A DNA stretch of 64,000 nucleotides from Phyto melanocephala (lineage: Eukaryota; Arthropoda; Insecta; Diptera; Rhinophoridae): NCBI GenBank assembly GCA_941918925.1, contig OW799234.1, positions 137,005,305 to 137,069,304 of the forward strand, in the 5' to 3' direction. The translations under genes and the position numbers were made by a program. Below the pieces are notes generated by a model. It was not told the origin of the DNA, made no database searches, and saw nothing but the letters and a program-made list of their open reading frames with translations. Below are positions 11,788-25,070 of this stretch, piece after piece. Positions within the stretch are counted from its first letter, which is position 1; each line of letters starts with the position of its first letter.

Positions 11788-13729
11788 ATTATATTAAAGC
11801 GCAATTTGCATCACTTGAGCAAATGTATATAGCGAAAACCAGTAAAAAGTAATGTCACACATATTTGAACAACAGAAACAGAATTAACTTACTTTCAGAA
11901 TTTAAAATCTCCACAAATTCAATTTCATCCATGGCATTTTTTACCCAAAAAATTATGATATTATCTTTTCCGTTGATTTAGGCATTGTAATTTATTTAAT
12001 TAATTAATTAATTAAAAGCTAATTGTAGTCAGTAGAAGAGAATATATGTTAAAACTAAAAGAAAATACGGATGAGAAAGTATAGCTATAGCATTCCGATT
12101 GTAATTTATACAAAATTCATTAGGATCCCATTAAGTACATATATATTTTCCGAATGCCCTTAATTAGAGGAGTTAATTGAGTAATGTCAGTCTGTCATTG
12201 TGTTGGTTGAAATCAACTTTTAGAAGCTTCTAAATGTTGTTACTACTGTATCAATGTTTTCGAAATGAATCGCTATTGAAAACCAACACAATCACATCAT
12301 AACTTTCTGAGATATAAGCAAACAATTAAAATTGTTTATATCTCATATCTCTCTTGTTTATTACTATTTTTAAATATGGCCTCTAGGGCTATTTGTAAAA
12401 CATGTTGTACAAATCGCTTACTAACCGGCAAAGTTATAGGGTAAAATTATTTTAAAATTATTTTAAATAAGTATATCAAGTTCCTTAAATCGATTTTAAG
12501 CTAACTAATATACTTAGTAGACACCGAAATACAACTGCTTTGATATTTTTTATGAAAATTAATATTTTAATAAATTATATGACAACTTTATACCTCGATT
12601 TTACCTAAATTTAAGTTATATAAACAATGGGTTAGTTTTTGTTTCGGAACATACATACGTTCTCAAGAAAGGAAACAAAATCCACCAAAAAAAACTTCAT
12701 CATCAATTAACGCTTATAGGTAGTAGATATATAAAGAAAAAATTACTACTGAAATAAATTTATTATCTTTTTTTTTTGTGCTCAAATAGTAAACAGTGCA
12801 GAATACATACTTTATTGTGCTTTTGTATGGAAACGGTTTAAGCGTTCTAATGGATGCAAAACGGTAAAAAATAAAGTCGGTGCTGCTTACAAAATCCACA
12901 AACATTTTTGGTGGGAAGTGTTTGGGAGCTTATCATATTATGTGCCTGTTTTTGTTTGGTAAAATTAAAAGGCACAATTAATACGGAAATATTGCGAAAA
13001 AAAGCTAAAAAATACAATTGATATATAAATATTGGGTAAAAATTAACAAAAAAATCTTTAAAACAAAGGCAAAAAGTTGTTGTGTAGTTGAAATTTTCTC
13101 ATCCGTCAGCAATAATAAGTAAAAATTTTATTTTAAATACCAGGTTATAGAATTTCAATGAGCCGACGAAAAAACGTTAATTTACAAAAAATTTAACAAT
13201 ACATTTCTGCTCTTTTTTCCTTTCCCTCGAGGCAAATTGCATCATATTTTTCTTCTGCAAATTTGATAATAATCAAAACTGTAGGACTTGTATTAAAGTG
13301 TAGTAACAGCTATCGTTGTTCAGGAAAAAAAAATTTTTAAAACTGGCAAAAGAAATAAAATTATATCTAAAATATTAAAAGGGAATAGGAAAAATAAAAT
13401 AAAAAAACCAAAAACAGCAAATGGATATAAATTGCGCTTTTTAGAAGTAAAAAAGTGCCGATATTTTTTTCAATGCAAAATGACTACTAATTTTTGTATT
13501 GAAAACGTTATTAAATAATTATTTTTCAAAAAGCTTACAATTATATTCAATAATTTATCGAAAAGATAGGAATATTGCATATAAAGACACCTATACTATT
13601 AACATACTACCTTAAAAATAGAATTAAAAAAATATAAGACAAATATTCAACATTTTAAACTTTTTTCTGAGAGCTACTTATCATAGAAATACAAAAAGCC
13701 ATAAACCATAAAAATCGGTTAAAGAATGT
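11788..13729. other. AT-rich intergenic stretch with a degraded mini-me fragment
   Basis: Positions ~12076-12465 are a decayed mini-me piece: AGTCTGTCATTGTGTTGGTT then TGAAATCAACTTTTAGAAG matches text in the copies at 30086 and 57050. The rest shows no supported gene. Confidence 0.55.
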
Positions 13730-13978
13730 AAATTTTTAATTGATTTTTCAAGCTCGAGGTCTTTATAAATATTTGTTGATTTATTTATTATTCAATATTT
13801 CGCTACTCCTTTGTGTAGCATCTTCAGGAAAGAAATTGTGAAAATTATATAAAATTTTGTAAAAACACACAATTTCTTTCTTGAAGATGCTACACAAAGG
13901 AATAGCGAAATATTGAATAATAAATAAATCAACAAATATTTATAAAGACCTCGAGCTTGAAAAATCAATTAAAAATTT
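13730..13978. repeat. near-perfect 111-bp inverted repeat (hairpin), 27-bp loop
   Basis: The left arm 13730-13840 and right arm 13868-13978 are inverse complements with only a few mismatches. The arms contain CAAGCTCGAGGTCTTTATAA and, next to the loop, GTAGCATCTTCAGGAAAG / CTTTCTTGAAGATGCTAC. A long snap-back of this kind marks a foldback element or a recent inverted duplication. Confidence 0.85.
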
Positions 13979-14827
13979 TATAAAATAAAGGTCAAATAAG
14001 AGCAATAAGAATATATTATTTCCTATTATTCGACGTTGAAATTAAAAAGTGTTTTTAAAATTTCTTTTAAAATGTCTATTTTTGAGCTCGAGGTTCGTGC
14101 CAGTATTTCGATATTCATCATCAGGACTACATAAAAACTAAAAACGAATTTGCTTTGCTTATGCATTGACATAAACACATGTTGATATGAAACGATGCAC
14201 AATATTTATGTTGTACCGTTTTAAACTTTTGTAATAAATATTTGTATTGGGTACTTTTGTCATATTTGTTTTATGTTCATTCAGTCGCCTTTTTAATGTA
14301 CTGTAAATGATTTTATGTAGTATTTTATAATTATCTTTTGTTTTTCTTTTAAACTTACAATTTCGTTTTTAGTTTTTATTTAATAAAATAGCCCTAATGG
14401 TAAATTAAATTTGTTCGTTTTTAAACTATAGGTTCTAACGATTTGTTAATAACTTGCTTGTTCAAGTTTGTGCACGTAGTCATAAATATATAATTTATTA
14501 ATTAAACCGCAAAATGGCCTAAACAAAAAATTACAGAAAGCAATTGTTAGCCAAATGTTTGAATAAGCCAGTAAAAGTTTCGCATTTTTTTATTTTATTA
14601 TTGTATGTATGCGTCTTGGTGTTATGTATGTACTTGCGTATATATATTTTTTTTAAATCTGTACATGAAATCTCCTTCGGAATTTTTTTATTCGAATTCA
14701 TGATCTTCATAAACAATTTTAGCATACATATGTTGCCGAAAACCTCGAATGCAATATTTTTGCGGTATGAAATACAATTTAATTTGTTACAGAACATTTA
14801 ATATACTTACATAGTCGAGAGTGTCTG
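13979..14827. other. AT-rich intergenic stretch
   Basis: GAGCTCGAGGTTCGTGCC near 14084, followed by TTCATCATCAGGAC, is a partial relative of repeat text seen at 39720 and 47450. Overlapping open frames on both strands at 14531-14801 have no recognisable product. Confidence 0.5.
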
Positions 14828-15085
14828 CATATCGATGGTCACAGCTAGAAAGGCCCTAACTCGAATAACTGTAACTTTACAGGAGAAGGTAAAAACGTAA
14901 TGAAACTGTAACTGTATAATGTAATTTATTTTGTGAAACTGCTTATAAAACTGTTATTTTTAATAATATTGCATTAAATTTTTGAGTCTAGATGTGTTTG
15001 TGTGAAATTTTTTGGAATCACTGATAACCCAATTTTATAAAAATACATACGAGTTAGGGCCTTTCTATCTGTGGCCATCGATATG
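14828..15085. mobile_element. 258-bp MITE-like element with ~37-bp TIRs
   Basis: The left end CATATCGATGGTCACAGCTA continues into GAAAGGCCCTAACTCG. The right end (15049-15085) is the inverse with two mismatches. The interior is AT-rich and non-coding. The TIR ends in the palindrome ATATCGATAT-like text, so the exact boundary and target duplication cannot be fixed. Confidence 0.75.
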
Positions 15086-15460
15086 TACATATATATTTAT
15101 ATGGGGATTATTTTGTTTGTGTTTGCATACCCTACAGTTATGTTCATAATTTTTTGGTAAAAGACATTGTAACACATATGTACATATAAAATAAAAAATT
15201 TGCCTAACCCAGAAAAATTTGTAGATACGCTAATTTTAACCCTCTATAAACTTTTGATAACTTTTATGCATATGGCACTTAGTCTTTTATAAAAATAATA
15301 ATAATGTACTTTAGGCGGCAAAGTGCATTTTAACTTCAGCAAAAACTAAAGCCGTTCTTCGTCAAAGTCTTTAAAAACAATTAAAATAATTAGAAGTTTT
15401 AAAAAATTTGATTTTTAATGAAACACATCTTTCAATCCTGTTTTTATTGTTTTACAATTT

Positions 15461-16040
15461 AGCTATGCTTGTGCTTCTGTCCGTCTATCGAAACCACGAG
15501 AAAGCTGAAGCTGAAAGGGAAAGGTGGATGCAATTTTACCAGAATCATTTTAATATATTAGAAATGTTTGGATAAATCGGTTGATTACCAAGAAAGTTAT
15601 AGCTTGTATCTAACGTCGAATAAAATGTGATTACGTGTAAACAGAATAACGTAAAGTGATAAAACCTCTAAATTAAGCAAAAATTGTTTCATCGACAATT
15701 TCTCAAATTCTCGCATTTTGAAAACAATTAAAGATCAAAATGTACAAAAATTTACCTCACAATCTTTTTTTTTTGTCTAAAGAAAGTTTTAAACGTCATA
15801 AAACAGACAGAACTAAATCAAATCTGCAGTTTCGCAAATATTGATTTTTGGCAAATATTATTGAAGCAATGGAGAATGAAGGTCACACGCCTATTTCATG
15901 TCCACCTCCCATATAAACCTTTTTTTTATTCATATAAAGTCTAAAGATAAAAGAAAATTATATAAATAATGCAGAAATTACAAACGGAATGATAAAGCTA
16001 TACATACCCTTAGCACCACAGGTGAAGGGTTTCAAATAAA
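15461..16040. mobile_element. fragments of mini-me-like repeats
   Basis: 15461-15920 runs in + orientation (CTTCTGTCCGTCTATCGAAA, then TTATAGCTTGTATCTAACGT). 15970-16035 is an end fragment in the opposite orientation (ATTACAAACGGAATGATAAA, then CACCACAGGTGAAGGGT). Both match parts of fuller copies. Confidence 0.55.
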
Positions 16041-16404
16041 ATAGCTTTGAAAAAAATTAATTTCACAATTCTTGCACAATTATATATTACATCCGCTTAT
16101 GGTAAAACTTTTGCTCACATCATACTAGTAAAAAATTATGGCTAATTAAATTTTGAAAAAGGTGTGAGTCAGTCAATGGAGCAGAAATCTAAATATGTAA
16201 ACACTATTATATATTTTACTTCGGTGAAAATAAAATTTATAAATATATTTTTTTTTTAATCTACTGTTATTAACATTATGAAATTTGTTTGCGATAAGTT
16301 TGGCGTAAAATTTGTAAATAGCAAAATGTTTGCATATTTGCATTGTATGTATAAATGAAGAAACTAAAAATTATAAAAAAATGTACAATTAGGTTTTAGG
16401 TTTT

Positions 16405-17382
16405 TATACCCCCCCCACCAAAAGAATGGTGGTGGTATATTCATTTTGTCATTCCCTTTGTAACACATCGAAATATCTATTTTAGACCCCATAAAGTATA
16501 TATTTTCCAAATCGTGGTTTTATTTTATGACGATCTAGCTATGTTTGTCCGTCTGCTTGAATGTCCGTCTATCTGTCTGTCCATCTGTTGAAAACACAAT
16601 AGAGGTCGGACAGATAAAGCTAGGGGGCTCAAATTTTGCCAGAACATTTCTTATATACAAGGTTTGTTTGGTATTGAAAATGGACTAAATCGGAATATTA
16701 GGAAGAGAGTTATAGCTCGTAATGCAAGAGTAGGTAAAAGAACCATGTCCTTTAACGTTGAATAAATTGCAATTGTGTCCAAACGCATTAACGTATAGAG
16801 ATGAAATTTCGAACGTGTATGTCCTTAGTAAAAAAATATTTCTCCTTGAAAATTGCTTAAATCTATGCATTACGAAAGAAGTTATAGATCAAAATATTCA
16901 CTGTGCGGTATAAACTTTCGGTATATTCAAAATTTAAAACGTAATAAAACCGACTAAATAAGATGTATGACATTGAAATTTTGCACACACTGTTTTTTGG
17001 TCAAAGGCTTTGTACCAACGAAAAAAAATGTGACTCGCCCACCTCCCATATAACGCTTTATCTCAAATTCATATAATTTTTCTTCTCTTCATAATGATTA
17101 TGGAAGATTAAACAACTATATTGAAATATCTAAGTTGAATTAATCAGTAGAAACTATATTGACACGCCTTCTTTAACGCTTATTTTCATTAAAAGTTTTT
17201 GAAATGTTTTACTAGTATTTCAAAGTTATACAAAGAAAGTAATACATATTTTAGCGTAAAAAGATTATTTCGTAGTGATTAAAATTAATAAACAAAATAT
17301 AAATTTTGTGCAATAAAAGTGCACATAATTGGTGATGCGTATCAAAAATTCGGCACAGCCGAATATAGTACTCTTATTTTTT
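16405..17382 (+). mobile_element. mini-me-like repeat, near full length
   Basis: It starts TATACCCCCCCCACCAAAAG and continues GTGGTATATTCATTTTGTCA, TTTGTAACACATCGAAATAT and GACCCCATAAAGTATATATT. The GTCY tract is near 16560. It ends TTCGGCACAGCCGAATATAG near 17370. It is a good reference for the family in this window. Confidence 0.82.
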
Positions 17383-18011
17383 ATAACTTAGACCGTTATT
17401 CTTTAATATGATGTAAATTTTGTCATATCAGCCATTTAAGAGGACAGAAATTATTTTAAACGCCAATCTTAAACTGAAATATCATCATTTGCAGCGTTTT
17501 AGCGTAAGAACTGTAAATACGTAAGTCTCGCTAATGGATTTCAGGCCTGTGTTACATTTTTAAAACAACTTATTTTGCTTGTATTTGTGGTTTTTACTTA
17601 TTTAATTAAGTAAAATAAAATGTAATTGTTAAAGCAGATGTGAAAAAAATTTAAGCTGTAGAACAATAAGAAATTAAAATTTCACATAATTGTATGTTGT
17701 AATGAACTAAAGTTAGACGCAAGTTATTATTTTTTGTAGTTAATTTAGGCAAATTATAAATACCTGTCACAGGCTAAAGTTAGTATGTTATTGAAAAGTT
17801 AACTAGATTTTCGTTTTTATTACTACACTTTAAACTAAAACTGGAAGATAGCCAAAGAGAATACCCCCCTTTCCAAAAAAAAAAAAAAAACTTGAAAAAT
17901 ATCTATTTTTGCCACTTCAAAAAATTGTTAGCTACTTTTTTAAGGGAGTAATTTTCTATGGTCGTTAGAGCTGCAAAACAATGGATAGTACTTTCGATAG
18001 TTTTATTTTTA
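17383..18011. other. AT-rich intergenic stretch
   Basis: No gene, RNA or clear repeat is recognised apart from short homopolymer runs. Confidence 0.5.
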
Positions 18012-18564
18012 TAATGGGTCCGCCAAATAACTTCTTTTTTTTTTAACTGCTATAAAAAAAGTGTAGCTTCGGCTTTGTGACACGTAGCGCCGTTCTATTG
18101 AAACCAAATGTTGCCAATATCCTCCTCTTCAAATTTTGTGAACAAAAATTCGTTCAACATGGCCCGATAACGATCGCCATTGACTACAGCCACTCCTTGC
18201 TTATTTTCGAAGAAAAATGGCCCAATTATGCCTCTAGACCAAAATCCGCACCAAACAGTGACTCGTTTTGGGTGTATCGAATTTTCAATGTATGCGTGCG
18301 GGTTTTCTGCGCCCCAAATGCGACAATTTTGTTGTTTACATACCCGCCAAGATCAAAATGAGCTTCATCTAAAAAGATGATTTTTTTTTACAAAATCGGC
18401 CAAAGTAATGTCGCAATATTTTCCAGCGTTGTTCAATCGTATACACAACCATATTCGTTCAGCGGAAGGATAAAACTAATTATCTATCAAATCAAACATG
18501 AGCTGTTACTATTCATGAAATAAGCACTAGTTGAAAACAAAAACGTTAGATGGCGGACCCTTTA
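18012..18564 (-). pseudogene. mariner-type transposase relic
   Basis: The ends TAATGGGTCCGCCA and TGGCGGACCCTTTA are inverse. Reverse-strand translation in broken frames shows pieces of the catalytic core: HFDLGGYVNKQNCRIWG, AYIENSIHPKRVTVWCGFWS, GPFFFE, NGDRYRAMLNE and FEEEDIGNIW. These are typical of the middle of a mariner-type transposase. Frameshifts and lost 5' and 3' parts make it dead. The TIR shares the GGGYCCGCCA pattern family with the relic at 8587 but is not identical. Confidence 0.8.
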
Positions 18565-18861
18565 GTTTTTTAAAAAATTAGTTAGTTAAAAAATTATTTA
18601 AAAAAAAAAAAATTTCCTTTTTATGGCCCATTTTACTAAAATCGACTTTTTGTGATTCTTGTTAGAGATTAATTTAGTATCCAATATGGTGGTAATGAAA
18701 GATATTTCTTAAATTAAGCAAATACTCTGTAATGTCTCTAAATATAATTATTTCATTACTATATTGGTCAAAACTCATAAAATATTTATATTTTCTTTAA
18801 AAATGTAATACAATGTATTAACTGCGATAAACCTGTAATTTGGTATCAAATTTGACTAAGA

Positions 18862-20204
18862 AAAACAAGTAAGAGTGCTACATTCGGCCGTGCCGAATAT
18901 TATATACCCTTCACAACGTGCTGTCATGCACTTCAGTCAGTCACTTCACTTTTACACGTTTCTTTGATTTTTCAATTAAAGAATTTAATAAAGATAAAAT
19001 TATTCTTTTTGTCGGTGATGCCGCACCCTATATGGTCAAGGCTGCAAAACTAATTATTGTATTTTAACTACCTATAACTCAAGTAACATGTATTTCACTA
19101 GAGTTTATAGATTTGTGAACATATAAGAGAACTTTCCTTAAATCTCTTGCCAGGATTAAGAACTTACGCAAAACAGCGCTTTCATTTCAATCGCTTTTTA
19201 TATTTACCACAAGAAAATCGTGTGAGGGTATATTAATTTTGTCATTCCGAATTTGACACATCGAAATATCCATTAAGACCCCATATAGTATATACATATT
19301 TTCAGAGTTCTAATTTAATTTAAGGCAAGAATATTTTTTTTATACATGAGGAATGTTTGGTATTAAAAATGGATTAAGCTGGTATATAAGGAAAAAACTT
19401 ATAGCTTGTAATAAATATAAGAGTATGTAAAAAAAATTTCTTCTTACATCGCATAAAATGCGATTGCGTCTAAATGCTTTAACGCAGAGCGATACAATTT
19501 CGCAAGAACATTTTCTGAGTAAAAAAATATCTTTCCCTTAAAATTGGTTAAATCTGTATGTACTTTGTGAAAAGAGTTATAGATCAAAAAGTACACAAAT
19601 TTTTACCCCACAGTGTCTATTTTTGTCTATTTAAAATACAATAAAACTGACAAAATACGATACTGAAACATTTGCAAACATTTCTTCCTGGCCAAAGACT
19701 TAATATAACAATTTATCTTAAATTTATATACTTTCTATATGAGATTTTGAAAGAATAAAGGACTCTTTATTAAAATATCTGAGTTGAGTTAATTGGCACA
19801 AACTATTTCGATACGCCTACTATAACGCCCACTTTTATCGTAATCTGCTCTTAATGAAGTTTAAAAGCTCATAAAACTGACAAAGTTAGAGATATGCTGA
19901 TGAAATTTCATACGTATAGCTTTCTAGTCAATGTCATTGCCAGAAAATGCAGGTGATACGACCACTTAAACGCCTACCTCGCATATAACGCTTTATCTTA
20001 AATTCATATAATTTCTCTATGGACAAAGTTGTGGAAGAGTATTACAATATCTCAGTTTTATTTATAAGGAGAAACTATATTAAGATTGTTCCATAGCGAG
20101 TATAGTTAATAACTAAATTATAAAATTTTTGCTATAAAAGTACACAAAATTAGAGATGCGTATTAAAAATTCGGCACAGCCGAATATAGTGCTTTCACTT
20201 GTTT
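18862..20204. mobile_element. composite mini-me-like repeat with inverted ends
   Basis: The left end AACAAGTAAGAGTGCTACAT with TTCGGCCGTGCCGAATATTA is in reverse orientation. From 19218 (GGGTATATTAATTTTGTCAT) the sequence runs forward to the right terminus TTCGGCACAGCCGAATATAG at 20171-20190, then TTTCACTTGTTTC. Both outer ends are therefore the same terminus in opposite directions. Confidence 0.72.
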
Positions 20205-20921
20205 CTTGATAAAAGCTGTTTATTATTACAAGAATCTACTGCGATCAAGCCATTCGGCCATCATCCTGTTGTAAATGCTTATTTTTGCTTTTTTATACAT
20301 AAAGTGTTGTTTCTGCAAAATCAACCGGTATCATTAATGTTGGGCTCAACATGCATTAGTTTGTTAAATTTTTTTTAGTGGAAACTTTAAACGCTTATAA
20401 TTTCTCAAACATAGAACTAATATTAATAAGATTAAGGTCATCTGCAGAAAAATTCTTTTCGAATGATTATTTTTTTTTTCAAATCAGTTGTAAACTGCGT
20501 AACAAAAATTCGAATTGCCTATTAATAAATAAAATGCCAAATATAATTTTTTCATAATAGTTGCTGTAAGTATAGGGCAATACTTAATAAATAATTTTCC
20601 CTATTTATGGACAATGTTAAAAATTTGCGATTTTCTAGTGGGCATAGGAGATAAGATAAATACAAAATGTTAATCAATCAAAATTGAAACACGAAAGATT
20701 TTCCGTACTGATAGATATAGGTGATATTTTGGTTGACAAACGGATTCATGAGTCCAATCGCATCAAATATACATCGGAATAAATGCTTAATTCAAATGCG
20801 AACTTTTTCTTTGTAATAAAAACGTGTTAACTTTAAATAGATACATTTTTCTTTTCAAAAACTTTACGCATTAATAATTAATTTACTACAACAACACAAA
20901 AAAATGGAAAATACACAATGC

Positions 20922-21015
<94 letters not shown>

Positions 21016-21108
21016 GTTATTATTATTATTATTATTGTTATTATTATTATTATTATTATTGTTATTATTATTATTATTATTATGATTATTATTATTATTA
21101 TTATTATG
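20922..21108. repeat. interrupted (ATT)n microsatellite, copy A
   Basis: About 187 bases of TTA/ATT units are broken four times by single G substitutions (TTG or ATG). It yields poly-Tyr or poly-Ile reading frames that are not genes. Confidence 0.97.
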
Positions 21109-22211
21109 TTAAGTACTAACATACCTAAATTAAAAAAAAAATTAAAGAATTGACAAAAAATATTTATCATTTATTTTTGCTATATTTTGTATATATGTAT
21201 ATACTGAAGTTTGTTGCTGTTCAACTTATGTGTATACATATATATACTAACTAGCCACACAAGTCCTCGCCACAGTTTTCAACCACGTTGACCTGAAAAG
21301 CATTGCTAAATTTATTTAGTCCGTGAAAAGAAAAGAAATGCACTAGACCGACGTATTTTAGAGATCCTTCACCTTAATGCCTCGTTCCATCCACTTAGTC
21401 CTAACACCTTCCACTACCACCCGAGGACGTTTTGTTTTTCCATATTCATCCAGTATAAATTATTTAATGTCAAAATTTTTAATTAATTTAAAAATGGCTA
21501 AAAGAAAATTTGAAAAATCCAAAGGCATGGCTAAAAGCTAGGTTAATTTTTTCACTTCTAAACAAGCCTAAATGTGCTAAATTCACAACGGTGATAAAAT
21601 GCTATAAAGGAAACTTATAAATAAAAAAAATATATATTTAAGAAAACTAAGAGAAGTTATTTAACATCATTATTTTTAGTGGCCTCGTGGTATATTCATA
21701 CGTTTAATATAACCTTTTGTTTTTCTTTTCCTTGTTCTATTTAGAAAACAAAAGGTTAAAGTGCCATAATAATTTTAATTAAATGCAAAAAATAGTTGGT
21801 ACACAAACTACAGAAATGGGCTCTGTAAATAAATTTAATTCTTTATTCGCCGAAAGTGCGCAAGAAGTCAATGTAATTAAATTAAATAATAATTTTAAAT
21901 AAATTATATTCATATGCTTTAACACATTTTTGAAGATTAAAAATATCTTTTATTACACAGAAAAAAAAACAAAAAGAGACTTTAAGAATTTTAATTTCGA
22001 AATTAATACTATTAGTTAAAATTTTATTTGACTTTGTGCCAATCATCAAAATAATACTATTATTTCAATGTAAATTAATACCTTTGATTAAAAATATAAT
22101 GCGAAAAATATTAATTAAAGCAGTGTTGAAAATTAATTTAAAATTCGTATTTTGAAATAATTTTATTTCATTTAGTCAAACCTATAATAGAAATTTTAGA
22201 TTAATTTAACC

Positions 22212-22297
22212 TATACCCGCCACCAAAGCAATGGTGGGAGTATATTGATTTTGTCATTCCGTTTGTAACACAACGAAATATCCATTTTAGACCCCAT

Positions 22298-22362
<65 letters not shown>

Positions 22363-22545
22363 TGAATCGGGGTTTCATTTCATGGCGATCTAGCTATGTC
22401 CGTCCGTCTATCCGTCTGTTGAAAGCGCGATAGAGCTAGTACCGAAAAAGCTAGGGGGATCAAGTTTTGCCAGAATATTTCTTATACACACGGTTTGTTT
22501 GGTATTGAAAATAGGCTAAATCGGAATATTAGAAAAATTCAATTG
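22212..22545 (+). mobile_element. truncated mini-me-like repeat with (AT)n expansion, copy A
   Basis: It starts TATACCCGCCACCAAAGCAA and contains ACCCCATAA followed by ~61 bases of (AT)n at 22300-22361. It then continues TCTGAATCGGGGTTTCATTT, the GTCCGTCCGTCTATCCGTC tract and AAAGCTAGGGGGATCAAG. It stops abruptly after AATCGGAATATTAGAAAAAT. Confidence 0.8.
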
Positions 22546-23462
22546 CATTTTTGGAAATTTTGTGCTGGGTTGATGTAGCTCAAGTGTTGAACGCGCTTTA
22601 TAACTAGTTAGGTTTTGACCAAATTCAATTATTTTTGTTTAAGTTGTGGCAAAATTCACGACCCACTCTTACAAATATACTTACAAAAATAAGCTTTAAA
22701 CTAGTTTCCAATAGAAACTAAAAATTTTAATAACATTTATGTAATGTAAGAAATAGTGGCAACTTATCACACAATTTTGAAGAAAATTTTGGTGGATATA
22801 TAGATACGTATATAGATATGTACAATATTTACAAAAAGAAAACTTATTCTATGTATATGTAGATGCATACATATTCGGAATTCATTGAAGTGGATAGTAA
22901 TTTTACTAGTTTTGTCTGACTTTCAGTAATGGTACTTTCTCTTATGTTTTAGTCCTTTTTTGTTTTTTTTTTGTTTTATTAATTTTCCGTTTTTGTCTTT
23001 TATTTTCAAATAATAAAATTCAAATCAGTTGTAAACTGCGTAACAAAAATTCGAATTGCCTATTAATAAATAAAATGCCAAATATAATTTTTTCATAATA
23101 GTTGCTGTAAGTATAGGGCAATACTTAATAAATAATTTTCCCTATTTATGGACAATGTTAAAAATTTGCGATTTTCTAGTGGGCATAGGAGATAAGATAA
23201 ATACAAAATGTTAATCAATCAAAATTGAAACACGAAAGATTTTCCGTACTGATAGATATAGGTGATATTTTGGTTGACAAACGGATTCATGAGTCCAATC
23301 GCATCAAATATACATCGGAATAAATGCTTAATTCAAATGCGAACTTTTTCTTTGTAATAAAAACGTGTTAACTTTAAATAGATACATTTTTCTTTTCAAA
23401 AACTTTACGCATTAATAATTAATTTACTACAACAACACAAAAAAATGGAAAATACACAATGC

Positions 23463-23553
<91 letters not shown>

Positions 23554-23649
23554 GTTATTATTATTATTATTGTTATTATTATTATTATTATTATTGTTAT
23601 TATTATTATTATTATTATTATGATTATTATTATTATTATTATTATGTTA
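23463..23649. repeat. interrupted (ATT)n microsatellite, copy B
   Basis: Same TTA/ATT tract as in copy A, a little shorter, with the same series of G interruptions at slightly different spacing. Confidence 0.96.
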
Positions 23650-24749
23650 AGTACTAACATACCTAAATTAAAAAAAAAATTAAAGAATTGACAAAAAATA
23701 TTTATCATTTATTTTTGCTATATTTTGTATATATGTATATACTGAAGTTTGTTGCTGTTCAACTTATGTGTATACATATATATACTAACTAGCCACACAA
23801 GTCCTCGCCACAGTTTTCAACCACGTTGACCTGAAAAGCATTGCTAAATTTATTTAGTCCGTGAAAAGAAAAGAAATGCACTAGACCGACGTATTTTAGA
23901 GATCCTTCACCTTAATGCCTCGTTCCATCCACTTAGTCCTAACACCTTCCACTACCACCCGAGGACGTTTTGTTTTTCCATATTCATCCAGTATAAATTA
24001 TTTAATGTCAAAATTTTTAATTAATTTAAAAATGGCTAAAAGAAAATTTGAAAAATCCAAAGGCATGGCTAAAAGCTAGGTTAATTTTTTCACTTCTAAA
24101 CAAGCCTAAATGTGCTAAATTCACAACGGTGATAAAATGCTATAAAGGAAACTTATAAATAAAAAAAATATATATTTAAGAAAACTAAGAGAAGTTATTT
24201 AACATCATTATTTTTAGTGGCCTCGTGGTATATTCATACGTTTAATATAACCTTTTGTTTTTCTTTTCCTTGTTCTATTTAGAAAACAAAAGGTTAAAGT
24301 GCCATAATAATTTTAATTAAATGCAAAAAATAGTTGGTACACAAACTACAGAAATGGGCTCTGTAAATAAATTTAATTCTTTATTCGCCGAAAGTGCGCA
24401 AGAAGTCAATGTAATTAAATTAAATAATAATTTTAAATAAATTATATTCATATGCTTTAACACATTTTTGAAGATTAAAAATATCTTTTATTACACAGAA
24501 AAAAAAACAAAAAGAGACTTTAAGAATTTTAATTTCGAAATTAATACTATTAGTTAAAATTTTATTTGACTTTGTGCCAATCATCAAAATAATACTATTA
24601 TTTCAATGTAAATTAATACCTTTGATTAAAAATATAATGCGAAAAATATTAATTAAAGCAGTGTTGAAAATTAATTTAAAATTCGTATTTTGAAATAATT
24701 TTATTTCATTTAGTCAAACCTATAATAGAAATTTTAGATTAATTTAACC

Positions 24750-24835
24750 TATACCCGCCACCAAAGCAATGGTGGGAGTATATTGATTTTGTCATTCCGT
24801 TTGTAACACAACGAAATATCCATTTTAGACCCCAT

Positions 24836-24890
<55 letters not shown>

Positions 24891-25070
24891 TGAATCGGGG
24901 TTTCATTTCATGGCGATCTAGCTATGTCCGTCCGTCTATCCGTCTGTTGAAAGCGCGATAGAGCTAGTACCGAAAAAGCTAGGGGGATCAAGTTTTGCCA
25001 GAATATTTCTTATACACACGGTTTGTTTGGTATTGAAAATAGGCTAAATCGGAATATTAGAAAAATTCAA
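24750..25070 (+). mobile_element. truncated mini-me-like repeat with (AT)n, copy B
   Basis: Duplicate of the fragment at 22212. The (AT)n tract here is 24839-24889, about 10 bases shorter than in copy A. Confidence 0.8.

Larger units (their letters stand above)
20480..23011. repeat. segmental tandem duplication, copy A (~2.53 kb)
   Basis: The sequence starts CAAATCAGTTGTAAACTGCG and ends TTGTCTTTTATTTTCAAAT. It is repeated from 23021 with no difference I could find by eye except in two microsatellites. It includes an (ATT)n tract and a mini-me fragment with an (AT)n tract. No supported gene lies inside. A short antisense frame near 21350-21440 (KRPRVVVEGVRTKWMERG) is open for 33 codons between stops but is unassigned. 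Confidence 0.92.

Noticed and set aside
20886..21170. Long frames of poly-Tyr or poly-Ile on both strands
   Set aside because: They are translations of the (ATT)n microsatellite. The same holds for 23427-23708.
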